Origin: DASRHY01 sp046765875
GTDB lineage: Bacteria > Actinomycetota > Actinomycetes > Propionibacteriales > Kribbellaceae
Assembly: GCA_046765875.1 (NCBI GenBank)
Contig: JBKPSJ010000089.1
Span: forward strand, 1-8,560
Direction of reading: 5' to 3'
DNA: 8,560 nt
Of this stretch, positions 1 to 6,382 are shown piece by piece. The translations under genes and the position numbers were made by a program. Within the stretch, counting starts at the first letter, position 1. Each line of letters starts with the position of its first letter. A model generated the notes under the pieces. The model did no database searches and had not been told where the DNA came from. It saw only the letters and a program-made list of their open reading frames with translations.

Positions 1-23
1 CTCCCAACCGCCGGCGCGCCCAT
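1..23 (-). CDS. Possible 5' end of a divergent gene, cut by the window edge
   Basis: An ATG on the - strand at 23-21 opens a frame reading MGAPAVG before the window ends. Seven codons cannot identify a protein. In many actinobacteria pmt is transcribed divergently from rsmI (16S rRNA 2'-O-methyltransferase), so rsmI is the expected neighbour by known gene order, but nothing in these bases proves it. I see no clear Shine-Dalgarno sequence before this ATG. A GTG at 28 in another frame is an equally possible start, and the bases may also be non-coding. Confidence 0.18.
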
Positions 24-68
24 GGTCCACGACCGAGACCGAATTGAGTCGCGGGTGGTGCGGGGGTG

Positions 69-85
69 GTACGGCGGCTCCGTAC
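69..85. repeat. Perfect inverted repeat at the pmt start
   Basis: GTACGG (69-74) and CCGTAC (80-85) are exact reverse complements separated by 5 bases. The right arm overlaps the TACGAT box at 83-88. It could be an operator half-site pair, or a small hairpin in RNA if transcription starts further upstream. A 6-base arm with a short spacer can also arise by chance in GC-rich DNA. Confidence 0.4.
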
Positions 86-88
86 GAT
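83..88 (+). promoter_or_regulatory. Candidate -10 box for pmt (leaderless layout)
   Basis: TACGAT fits the actinobacterial -10 pattern TANNNT and ends 7 nt before the GTG at 96, so transcription could begin at the start codon itself. I see no convincing -35 hexamer at the usual distance. The same hexamer with the same 7-nt gap precedes the histidine kinase start, and TATCGT sits likewise before the DUF1707 gene. Confidence 0.4.
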
Positions 89-95
89 GGCGGGC

Positions 96-1757
96 GTGAC
101 TGCCGTGATCGACGACACCGAGGCCTCGGCGGCCGGTGATGGGCCGGGCCGTAGCGAGGGCCTCGGGCGGGATGTGCTGGGCCGGCGGCTGCCGCCGCTC
201 AAGGACCGGCTCTATCCGCCGATGCCGAAGGACTTCGACGGCGGCTGGCTCGCGACGATCGGGATCACGCTGTTCGCCGGGATCATCAGGTTCTGGCACC
301 TGGGCAACCCGCACAAGTTCGTCTTCGACGAGACGTACTACGCCAAGGACGCGTTCTCGCTGCTCAAGTACGGGTACGCCCGCCAGTTCGTCGACGGACC
401 GCGCAAGGACGAGGCGAACCTGCGGATCCTCGCCGGCAACCTGGACGTGTTCAAGGACACGCCGAGCCTCACGGTGCATCCGGAGGTCGGCAAGTGGATG
501 ATCGCCGTCGGCGAGCAGATCTTCGGGATGAACCCGTTCGGCTGGCGGTTCATGGCCGCGCTGTTCGGCACGCTCACGATCACGGTGCTGATCCGGCTGG
601 TCCGCCGGATCACCCGGTCGACGCTGATCGGCTGCATCGCCGGGCTGCTGCTGGCGGTCGACGGCCTGCACTTCGTGATGTCGCGGACCGCGCTGCTGGA
701 CGGGTTCCTGGCGTTCTGGCTCGTCTGTGCCGTGATGTGTCTGGTGCAGGACCGCGACTGGATGCGCAAGCGGCTGGGCCAGTCCGTGCCGGTAGGCGGT
801 GGCTTCGGCCGGTGGATGCCCGTGCGGCCGTGGCGACTGGCGGCCGGCGTGTGCTTCGGCCTCGCGCTGGGTGTGAAGTGGAACGCGGTCTGGGCGGTCG
901 CCGCCTTCGGCCTGCTGACCTGGGCATGGGACGTCGGCTCACGCCGGGCGATCGGAGTCCGCGGCGCGGTATGGAAGTCCGCGCTGCGCGACGGCATCCC
1001 GGCGTTCATCAGCGTCGTCCTGGTGGCGCTCGTCACCTACACGGCGACCTGGACCGGCTGGCTGCTGCACGACAACTCGTACGACCACGACTACGCGTCG
1101 AAGCACCCGGCGACCGGGGTGATGAAGTACGTACCGGACGACTTCCGGTCGCTGCTGCACTACCACAAGGAAGTCCTCGACTTCCACACCGGCTCCTACA
1201 TCGAGCACGCCACCCATCCGTACCAGTCGCAGCCCGGTGGCTGGCCGATCATCGCCCGGCCGATCGGGTTCGACGCGGTCAACGACATCAAGCCGGGTAC
1301 GAACGGCTGCAGCGTACCGGCGGCGCAGACCTGTCTGCAGGTGATCTCCGCGCTCGGTACGCCGCTGCTGTGGTGGGCGGGTGCGCTGGCGATGATCGCG
1401 GCGGCACTGTTCTGGATAGCCCGGCGGGACTGGCGCTACGGCGTGGCCGTAATCGGCTTCGTCGCCGGCTGGGTGCCGTGGTTCTTCTTCGCCAAACGGC
1501 CGATCTTCTTCTTCTACGCCGTGGCGATGATCCCGTTCACCGTGATCGCGCTGTCCCTCCTGCTCGGCGCGATCATCGGCAGAACGCCCGACGGCTCGGT
1601 GACGTCGACCAACAGACGCATGATCGGTACGGCGGTCGCCGGCGCCTTCGTGATCCTGGTGGTGCTGAACTTCGCGTACATCTGGCCGATCCTGACCGAC
1701 CAGGTGATGCCGCACGCGGCCTGGCTGAGCCGAATGTGGTTCAGCAAGTGGATCTAG
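96..1757 (+). CDS. pmt: Polyprenol-phosphate-mannose--protein O-mannosyltransferase (GT39, PMT family)
   Basis: This is an integral membrane GT-C glycosyltransferase. Bacterial family members transfer mannose from polyprenyl-phosphate-mannose to Ser/Thr of proteins as they are exported. Numbered from the GTG at 96 (553 aa), a basic cytosolic N-terminus leads to a first membrane segment at about 51-69. The FDE motif with the putative catalytic Asp78-Glu79 follows, then HPEVGKW (128-134). About ten more hydrophobic segments end in the KRPIFFFYAV region and a C-terminal PMT_4TMC-like part. Length is close to the mycobacterial enzyme (about 520 aa). The start is uncertain: GTG 66, ATG 87 and GTG 96 are all in frame and none has a good Shine-Dalgarno sequence. 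I prefer 96 because TACGAT lies 7 nt upstream. The TAG stop shares bases with the stop of the converging gene. Family assignment is secure; the target proteins are unknown. Confidence 0.94.
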   Translation: MTAVIDDTEASAAGDGPGRSEGLGRDVLGRRLPPLKDRLYPPMPKDFDGGWLATIGITLFAGIIRFWHLGNPHKFVFDETYYAKDAFSLLKYGYARQFVDGPRKDEANLRILAGNLDVFKDTPSLTVHPEVGKWMIAVGEQIFGMNPFGWRFMAALFGTLTITVLIRLVRRITRSTLIGCIAGLLLAVDGLHFVMSRTALLDGFLAFWLVCAVMCLVQDRDWMRKRLGQSVPVGGGFGRWMPVRPWRLAAGVCFGLALGVKWNAVWAVAAFGLLTWAWDVGSRRAIGVRGAVWKSALRDGIPAFISVVLVALVTYTATWTGWLLHDNSYDHDYASKHPATGVMKYVPDDFRSLLHYHKEVLDFHTGSYIEHATHPYQSQPGGWPIIARPIGFDAVNDIKPGTNGCSVPAAQTCLQVISALGTPLLWWAGALAMIAAALFWIARRDWRYGVAVIGFVAGWVPWFFFAKRPIFFFYAVAMIPFTVIALSLLLGAIIGRTPDGSVTSTNRRMIGTAVAGAFVILVVLNFAYIWPILTDQVMPHAAWLSRMWFSKWI

Positions 1758-2389
1758 CGCTGCTTGTTCCTCTTGCGCTTCTTGAGCCCGGCGCTGACGC
1801 CGCCGAAGATGGCGACGCCCTTGACGATCAGCACCGGCGCCCTCGGATCCGGGGTGCTGGCGCCGTGCGCGTCGAACCCGCCGAAGATGCCCGAGCCCTC
1901 GTTGCGTACCTCGACGTTGTCCGGGACGGTGATGTTCACCCCACCGAACAGCGCGAACGTCGAGACCGTCACCTCGCGCGCCTCGAAGACGGCCTCGGTC
2001 ATGTCGAAGTCGTAGCCGCCGAACACGCACATCACGTTGGTCCGGCGCTTGACCCGCCAGCGGCCCTTCCGCTCGCCGCCGCCGAAGATCCCCACCACCG
2101 ACTCGAAGCTCGCGTCGGGGTCGGCGGCCGGCTCGATCTGCGCCGAGGTCGCGCCGGGCATCGGGGTCACCGGCCGGTCGGGCACCGTGAGGTCGGCGGT
2201 GATCGGCTCCAGTTCGCCCAGCGTCTTGGCCATGAAGGTCGCCTCGAGCCGCTCGGCGTGCTCGTCCTGGGTCAGCCGGCCGGCCATCAGCGACTCCCTG
2301 AGCACGTCAACGACCCGGTCGCGGTCCTCGTCGGAGGCGCGCAGATGGGCGTGCGGGTTCGGCGGCCGCTCGGGGAGATTCTCGGTCAT
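1754..2389 (-). CDS. DUF1707 (SHOCT-like) protein with LiaF-type C-terminal repeats
   Basis: A 211-aa protein with no signal peptide or membrane segment, so probably cytosolic. Residues about 15-66 form a DUF1707 domain (LRASDEDRDRVVDVL, then GRLTQDEHAERLE), a small helical module common in actinobacteria. A Pro/Ala-rich linker follows. The C-terminal half carries five FGG turns with phenylalanines at about 102, 123, 148, 169 and 195, resembling the beta-rich C-terminal domain of LiaF (cell-wall-active antibiotic response). It ends in a very basic tail (KKRKRNKQR). A role in envelope-stress sensing is inferred from the LiaF resemblance and not shown. I chose ATG 2389 because the conserved domain begins soon after it and TATCGT lies 7 nt upstream; an in-frame GTG at 2398, 5 nt after GGGGGA, would add three residues. 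It starts 23 bases after the udh stop, so it may also be cotranscribed. Confidence 0.85.
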   Translation of the reverse strand: MTENLPERPPNPHAHLRASDEDRDRVVDVLRESLMAGRLTQDEHAERLEATFMAKTLGELEPITADLTVPDRPVTPMPGATSAQIEPAADPDASFESVVGIFGGGERKGRWRVKRRTNVMCVFGGYDFDMTEAVFEAREVTVSTFALFGGVNITVPDNVEVRNEGSGIFGGFDAHGASTPDPRAPVLIVKGVAIFGGVSAGLKKRKRNKQR

Positions 2390-2396
2390 GCCGTGC

Positions 2397-2402
2397 ACGA
2401 TA
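2397..2402 (-). promoter_or_regulatory. Candidate -10 box for the DUF1707 gene (leaderless layout)
   Basis: On the - strand TATCGT (2402 to 2397) matches TANNNT and is followed by exactly 7 nt and then the ATG at 2389. It lies in the 23-base gap after the udh stop codon, so the gene may have its own promoter as well as read-through from udh. No clear -35 element is visible. A competing reading is a Shine-Dalgarno GGGGGA at 2404-2409 serving the GTG at 2398. Confidence 0.35.
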
Positions 2403-2412
2403 GTCCCCCGGC

Positions 2413-3219
2413 TCAGCCCATTCGAGTCCCGAGTTGTACGCCGAGGAACTGGCCGCCCAAGTACCACAGCACGGGGTCAGCGGGGTCGGGTTCGGACCCG
2501 TCCAGGTACTTGTCGGCGTACTGCTCGGCATCGTCGACCGGGTGGTAGCCGATCGCCTCGCCATCGGCCAGCGACCACCAGCGGCGAGCGTTGCGAGAGA
2601 TACCCCAGACCAGCCGGAAGCCGGGCTCGGACAAGGCCAGCGCGGCCTCGACCAGCCGCGCGCCGTCGTCGGGTGACATCCAGGTCGACAACCCGCGGAC
2701 GCTGCCCGGCTCGGCAAAGCAGGTGCCGATCCGGACGCACACGACGGACAGGCCGAACCGGTCGGCGTACAACCGTCCGAGTGCCTCCATCGCGGCCTTG
2801 CTCACTCCGTAGTACGTGTCCGGTCGAGCGGGTACGTCGGCCGGCAACCCATCCGGCGGAGCGTCATCACGGGTGTAGTAGCCGACGGCATGGTTGCTAG
2901 AGGCAAGGATCACGTTCCGGACACCTGCTTGCTGCGCGGCATCGAGGAGCGTATGCGTGCCGTCGATGTTCACGGCAACGATCTCGTTCCACGGCGCCTC
3001 CAGGCTGATCCCGCCGAGATGGAGCAGCGCGTCGACGCCCGAACAGGCCTCGGCCATCGCGGCAGGATCCGTGATCGACGCCGTGACGACCTCCTCGCCC
3101 GGGCCGGCGGACTGCTGGGGTGCGGTGTCGACCAGCCGCAACATCCGGCCCGGCCGGGCGAGTCGAGGTCGCAGCAGCCGGCCCATGTTGCCGCCGGCAC
3201 CGGTAATCAGCAGCCTCAT
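2413..3219 (-). CDS. udh: NAD-dependent uronate dehydrogenase-like SDR (epimerase family)
   Basis: An extended short-chain dehydrogenase of 268 aa. The N-terminal Rossmann motif is GAGGNMG (7-13), and Asp31 at the end of strand 2 favours NAD over NADP. The active site shows SSNH (107-110) and the YxxxK pair Tyr137/Lys141. HLGGIS, SSNHAVGYY, DVPARPD, VRIGTC, LSTWMSPDD and VWGISRNARRWW closely parallel, from memory, the Agrobacterium/Pseudomonas uronate dehydrogenases. Those enzymes oxidise D-glucuronate and D-galacturonate to aldarolactones in the cytosol, as the first step of the oxidative uronate pathway. ATG 3219 is preceded by a strong GGGAGGGG sequence. The gene lies downstream of a two-component pair, and a glucarate dehydratase gene lies about 3.2 kb away on the other strand, which supports the assignment. 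Specificity for another sugar acid, or a plain NAD-dependent epimerase, remains possible. Confidence 0.82.
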   Translation of the reverse strand: MRLLITGAGGNMGRLLRPRLARPGRMLRLVDTAPQQSAGPGEEVVTASITDPAAMAEACSGVDALLHLGGISLEAPWNEIVAVNIDGTHTLLDAAQQAGVRNVILASSNHAVGYYTRDDAPPDGLPADVPARPDTYYGVSKAAMEALGRLYADRFGLSVVCVRIGTCFAEPGSVRGLSTWMSPDDGARLVEAALALSEPGFRLVWGISRNARRWWSLADGEAIGYHPVDDAEQYADKYLDGSEPDPADPVLWYLGGQFLGVQLGTRMG

Positions 3220-3331
3220 CGAATCCCCTCCCGGCTGAACGGACCTGATGCCACCCAGCTCGCCGCGGTCTTCACCAAACTAGACCGGCTCGGGATGATC
3301 GCGGGGGTCTGCCGCCCGTCCGCCCGGTTCT
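3220..3331 (-). other. Gap between response regulator and udh, with a strong udh ribosome binding site
   Basis: This 112-base stretch holds GGGAGGGG on the - strand (3232 to 3225), 5 nt before the udh ATG. A lone TANNNT match, TAGTTT (3282 to 3277), could be a -10 box giving a leader of about 50 nt, but no matching -35 is evident. I see no convincing terminator after the response regulator, so read-through into udh is possible. Confidence 0.4.
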
Positions 3332-3994
3332 TCAGGCCGTGCGCGGTACGACCAGGCCCGACTGATACGCGAACACGACGAGCTGTGCCCTGTCGCGCGC
3401 CCCGAGCTTGGTCATCGCGCGGCTGACGTGGGTCTTCGCGGTCATCGGGCTGAGCACCATGCGCTCGGCGATCTCGTCGTTGCTCAGACCGTGGGCCACC
3501 AGCGCGACGACCTCGCGCTCTCGGTTCGTGAGCAGGCCCAGGTGCGCCGAGGGGAGCACGTCGGCGGGCCGAGCCACGAACTCGCTGATCAGCCGCCGGG
3601 TGACCGCCGGGGAGAGCAGGGCGTCGCCACGCATGGTGACCCGCAGCGCCTGCAGCAGGTCGGCCGGCTCGGTGTCCTTGACGACGAACCCGGAGGCGCC
3701 GGCTCGCAAGGAGTTGAAGACGTACTCGTCGAGGCCGTAGTTGGTCAGCATCACCACGTGCACGTCGGCGAGCCGGTCGTCGTTCGCGATCCGGCGGGTC
3801 GCCTCGATGCCGTCCATCTCGGGCATCTGCACATCCATCAGCACGATGTCGGGTAGGTGTTCGGCCGCGAGGGCGACTCCCTCGCGGCCGTCGGCTCCCT
3901 CGGCCACGACCTCGATGTCGTCCTCGGCGTCGAGCAGCGCACGAATGCCGGTCCGGATCAGCGGCTGGTCGTCGACCAGCACCACCCGGATCAA
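3332..3994 (-). CDS. NarL/FixJ-family response regulator (REC + LuxR HTH)
   Basis: A 220-aa two-component transcription regulator. The receiver domain (about 1-118) has the acidic pair Asp8-Asp9, phospho-acceptor Asp54 in LMDVQMPEMDG, Thr84 and Lys106. After a linker, a LuxR-type helix-turn-helix occupies about 152-215 (LTNREREVVALVAHGLSNDE, then AKTHVSRAMTKLGARDRAQL). Its partner is surely the kinase encoded just upstream. The start is TTG 3994, whose TG forms part of the kinase TGA stop (TTGA overlap). A GAGCGGGG sequence lies 4 nt before it, so translation is probably coupled. The receiver begins immediately (IRVVLVDDQ), so the start cannot lie much further downstream. Target genes are not shown; the nearby udh, the FAD oxidase and the dehydratase are natural candidates by position only. 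Confidence 0.92.
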   Translation of the reverse strand: MIRVVLVDDQPLIRTGIRALLDAEDDIEVVAEGADGREGVALAAEHLPDIVLMDVQMPEMDGIEATRRIANDDRLADVHVVMLTNYGLDEYVFNSLRAGASGFVVKDTEPADLLQALRVTMRGDALLSPAVTRRLISEFVARPADVLPSAHLGLLTNREREVVALVAHGLSNDEIAERMVLSPMTAKTHVSRAMTKLGARDRAQLVVFAYQSGLVVPRTA

Positions 3995-4758
3995 GACGCC
4001 CCGCTCACCGGCAGCTCGGCGAGCACCGTGAACCCGCGGGACGCGCCCGGCTCCGCACGCAGGTGACCGCCCAGGGCGGTGACCCGCTCCCGCATCCCGA
4101 CCAGCCCGTACCCGGGCACCGGCGGCCGCCGCGATCCCGTCCCGTCGTCGTCGACGCGGACGGTCAGCGTGTGCTCGTCGTACGTGATCTGCACCGAGGC
4201 GGCCGCCTTCCCCGCGTGCCGGGTGACGTTCGTCAACGCCTCCTGCACCACCCGGTACGCCGCCTGGTCGACCTCCGGCGGCAGCGGACGCGGGTGCCCG
4301 CGCACCGTGTAAGTCGTCGGCAGACCCGAGGACCGTGCCCGCTCCACGAGCGCCGGAAGCAGGTCCAGCCCGCTGCCGTTGAGGTCCTCCTCGCGGCGCA
4401 GCACATCGAGCGTCGACCGCAGCTCGCGCACGGCGTCGGTACTGGCCTCCTGGATCGCGAGCAACGCGTCGGACGGCTCCTCACCATTCTTCATCGCCAG
4501 GTGCGCCGCGACGCCGGCCTGCACCTTGATCACCGAGATGCTGTGGGTCAACGAGTCATGGAGCTCGCGCGCGATCCGGAGCCGCTCCTCCACCGCCCGG
4601 CGTCTGGCCACTTCGTCACGCGTGCGCTCGGCCTCCTCGGCGCGGCTCTCTACCTCGCGCACGTACGCATGCCACTGAACGAACGCGAACACGCCGACCG
4701 CGGCCGACACCAACCAGCCCGTGGCGTAGAACCTCCGCCAGCCGCGATCCGTCCGCAT
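3991..4758 (-). CDS. NarL-type sensor histidine kinase, short form with one membrane segment
   Basis: A 255-aa kinase. A basic N-terminus is followed by a single hydrophobic segment at about 10-29 (FYATGWLVSAAVGVFAFVQW), then a charged, probably coiled-coil stretch (30-60). A HisKA_3 dimerisation domain with His67 in ELHDSLTH follows. The HATPase domain has an N box with Asn177 (QEALTNVTRHA), a DDDGTGS segment (about 203-209) and GYGLVGMRERV. It would autophosphorylate and phosphorylate the adjacent regulator. Many family members have four to six membrane helices or an extracytoplasmic sensor; this one has almost no room outside the membrane, so the signal may be sensed in or at the membrane or through a partner. 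The frame stays open upstream to 4971, but that extension is Arg/Gly/Pro-rich and unlike a sensor domain. I chose ATG 4758, with TACGAT 7 nt upstream. Confidence 0.9.
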   Translation of the reverse strand: MRTDRGWRRFYATGWLVSAAVGVFAFVQWHAYVREVESRAEEAERTRDEVARRRAVEERLRIARELHDSLTHSISVIKVQAGVAAHLAMKNGEEPSDALLAIQEASTDAVRELRSTLDVLRREEDLNGSGLDLLPALVERARSSGLPTTYTVRGHPRPLPPEVDQAAYRVVQEALTNVTRHAGKAAASVQITYDEHTLTVRVDDDGTGSRRPPVPGYGLVGMRERVTALGGHLRAEPGASRGFTVLAELPVSGAS

Positions 4759-4954
4759 GGCCCCGATCGTAGAGCCGCGAGCGGCGTCCGCGCGTCCCGC
4801 GGTGGGAGTACGCCGCGCCTGCACCGTGAGCAGTACCCGCAGGCCCGGCGACCCGCCAGGCCGGTAGCCGGAACCGACACCTCTCGGGCGACGCGGTCCG
4901 TCCCGGTTTCCCGAACGATCGGAGGCACCGACTTTCCGGACTGAGGAGAGACCG
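4759..4954. promoter_or_regulatory. Divergent intergenic region, kinase operon / FAD oxidoreductase
   Basis: This 196-base stretch is the longest gap in the window and must hold promoters for both directions. Visible elements are the TACGAT box for the kinase, an inverted repeat with arms GCCTGC (4817-4822) and GCAGGC (4839-4844) separated by 16 bases, and a Shine-Dalgarno GAGGAG (4943-4948) 6 nt before the oxidoreductase ATG. I could not place a convincing -35/-10 pair for the + strand gene. The repeat is a possible binding site for the response regulator or another factor, by position only. Confidence 0.45.
4766..4771 (-). promoter_or_regulatory. Candidate -10 box for the kinase/regulator operon (leaderless layout)
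   Basis: TACGAT on the - strand (4771 to 4766) is followed by 7 nt and the kinase ATG at 4758, and there is only a weak GGGG before that ATG. This suggests a transcript that begins at the start codon. No good -35 hexamer is visible. Confidence 0.4.
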
Positions 4955-6319
4955 ATGACCTTGTACGACACCGACCTGGCCGTGGAGACAGTGCGACCTG
5001 GAGACGATGGTTATGACGCCGCGGCGAGGGTCTTCTTCGCCACCGGCGAGCCGGCGGTGATGGCCCGGCCCCGCAACCCGGACGAGGTCGCGGCCGCGCT
5101 TGCTTACGCCTTACGTCACGATCTGGCGGTATCGGTGCGGTCGGGCGGGCACAGTCCGCTCGGCCACAGCACGAACATCGGCGGGATGGTGATCGACCTG
5201 GCGCATCTTGACGACGTCGAGGTCCTCGACGCCGGGCGCCGGCTCGTGCGCGTCGGCGGCGGCGCGACCTGGGGCCGGGTGGCCGCAGCGCTCGATCCGC
5301 ACGGCTGGGGCCTCACCGCCGGAGACACCACCGGCGTCGGTGTCGGCGGCCTCACTCTCGGCGGGGGGATCGGCTGGATGGTGCGCCGGTATGGCCTGGC
5401 GATCGACAACCTGGCCGGCGCGCGGGTGGTGACGGCCGACGGCCGGCTGGTCACGGCGTCGGAGGACGAGCACGCCGACTTGTTCTGGGCGCTGCGCGGC
5501 GGTGGCGGCAACTTCGGCGTCGTGGTCGATTTCGACTTCGTCGCCCAGCCGGTCACCACCGTGCACTTCGGGTCGGTGACCTATCGGCTCGACGACCCGG
5601 CCGACCTGCTCGGCCGATGGCGGGACGCGATGCAGGTCGCGCCGGACGAGCTGTCCAGCACCGTCGTGCTGATGCCGCGGATGCCCGGGGCGCCGCCTCA
5701 CGCGAAGGTGCTGCTCTGTTACGCCGGCGAGCCCGGCACCGCGGTGGCCGACGTCGACGCCGCGAGCGAGCCGCTGTTCGAGCTTGGCGCGGTGAGCGAG
5801 GCCACCATCTCCGAACGCCGGTACTCCGAGATCCTGGAGGACGCCAAGCACCCGCCCGGCCGTCGGCCGCTCGCCCGAAACACCCTTGTGCCAACCCTTG
5901 ACGACGCTGTGATCGCGGCGATCGATCGCCTCCACGCCGCTCCGGCTCCTACGGCAATCGCCGTGCGGGGCCTGGGCGGCGCGTTCGGCCGGGTGCCGGC
6001 GGATGCGACGGCGTTCGCCCACCGCGATGCGGAGGCGATGGTCGTATGCCTGCCGATGCTGCCCGACGGTGCACCAGAGGCCGAGGTCGAGCGAGCGCTC
6101 GTTGCCTGGCGTGCCGTGGCGGCACACGGCACCGGCCTGTATGTCAACTTCCAGGCCTCGGCGACGCCAGCGGACCTGGCGGCGGCGTACCCACCCGCGA
6201 CATACGCCCGCCTCGCCGCGGTCAAGCGTGCCTACGACCCGGACAACCGGTTCGCGCTCAACCACAACGTCGAGCCGTCCCCGGCGGAGCGGGTCGAGGG
6301 CATGGCAGCGGTGACGTAG
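4955..6319 (+). CDS. FAD-binding oxidoreductase, PCMH/berberine-bridge type, mono-covalent flavin
   Basis: A 454-aa soluble flavoprotein with no signal peptide. The PCMH-type FAD domain starts with ARPRNPDEVAAALAYA (37-52). RSGGHS (62-67) contains His66, the expected site of 8-alpha-histidyl FAD attachment. The glycine-rich stretch GVGVGGLTLGGGIG (127-140) lies where bi-covalent members have CxxVG; here the cysteine position is Thr125, so only one covalent link is expected, as in 6-hydroxy-D-nicotine oxidase, which is also about the same length. FWALRGGGGNFGVV (177-190) and the C-terminal BBE motif YDPDNRF (427-433) followed by NHN complete the family signature. These enzymes use O2 to oxidise alcohols, sugars, amines or alkaloids; the substrate cannot be read here. 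ATG 4955 has GAGGAG 6 nt upstream. Its place between udh and a glucarate dehydratase gene hints at a sugar or sugar-acid substrate, which is inference. Confidence 0.88.
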   Translation: MTLYDTDLAVETVRPGDDGYDAAARVFFATGEPAVMARPRNPDEVAAALAYALRHDLAVSVRSGGHSPLGHSTNIGGMVIDLAHLDDVEVLDAGRRLVRVGGGATWGRVAAALDPHGWGLTAGDTTGVGVGGLTLGGGIGWMVRRYGLAIDNLAGARVVTADGRLVTASEDEHADLFWALRGGGGNFGVVVDFDFVAQPVTTVHFGSVTYRLDDPADLLGRWRDAMQVAPDELSSTVVLMPRMPGAPPHAKVLLCYAGEPGTAVADVDAASEPLFELGAVSEATISERRYSEILEDAKHPPGRRPLARNTLVPTLDDAVIAAIDRLHAAPAPTAIAVRGLGGAFGRVPADATAFAHRDAEAMVVCLPMLPDGAPEAEVERALVAWRAVAAHGTGLYVNFQASATPADLAAAYPPATYARLAAVKRAYDPDNRFALNHNVEPSPAERVEGMAAVT

Positions 6320-6331
6320 AGTGCGGTCCCG

Positions 6332-6348
6332 ACGGGCGTCAGCCCCGT
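6332..6348 (+). terminator. Weak hairpin after the FAD oxidoreductase
   Basis: GGGC (6334-6337) and GCCC (6342-6345) pair around a GTCA loop. One bulged C and two further pairs extend the stem to 6332/6348. No T-run follows. It could be a weak factor-independent stop or attenuator 12 bases after the TAG, but it is short and may be chance. Confidence 0.22.
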
Positions 6349-6382
6349 AACCTCATGGAATCACTCGTCTAGTGGACCCACA

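Noticed and set aside
494..2548. A 684-codon open frame on the + strand through pmt and the opposite-strand genes
   Set aside because: It is a frame-shifted shadow: Arg/Ala/Gly-rich without any domain, and it covers well-recognised genes in other frames. Long stop-free shadows are normal at this GC content.
4759..4971. N-terminal extension of the histidine kinase to 4971
   Set aside because: The 71 extra residues are Arg/Gly/Pro-rich without membrane segments, would overlap the start of the divergent oxidoreductase and leave no promoter space.
5111..6265. Long - strand frame opposite the FAD oxidoreductase
   Set aside because: The translation is low-complexity (His/Arg/Val-rich) with no motif, while the + strand has a complete, motif-rich flavoprotein.
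6355..6372. ATG-initiated mini-frame MESLV in the gap before the dehydratase gene
   Set aside because: It has only five codons, no Shine-Dalgarno, and its stop does not touch the dehydratase start.
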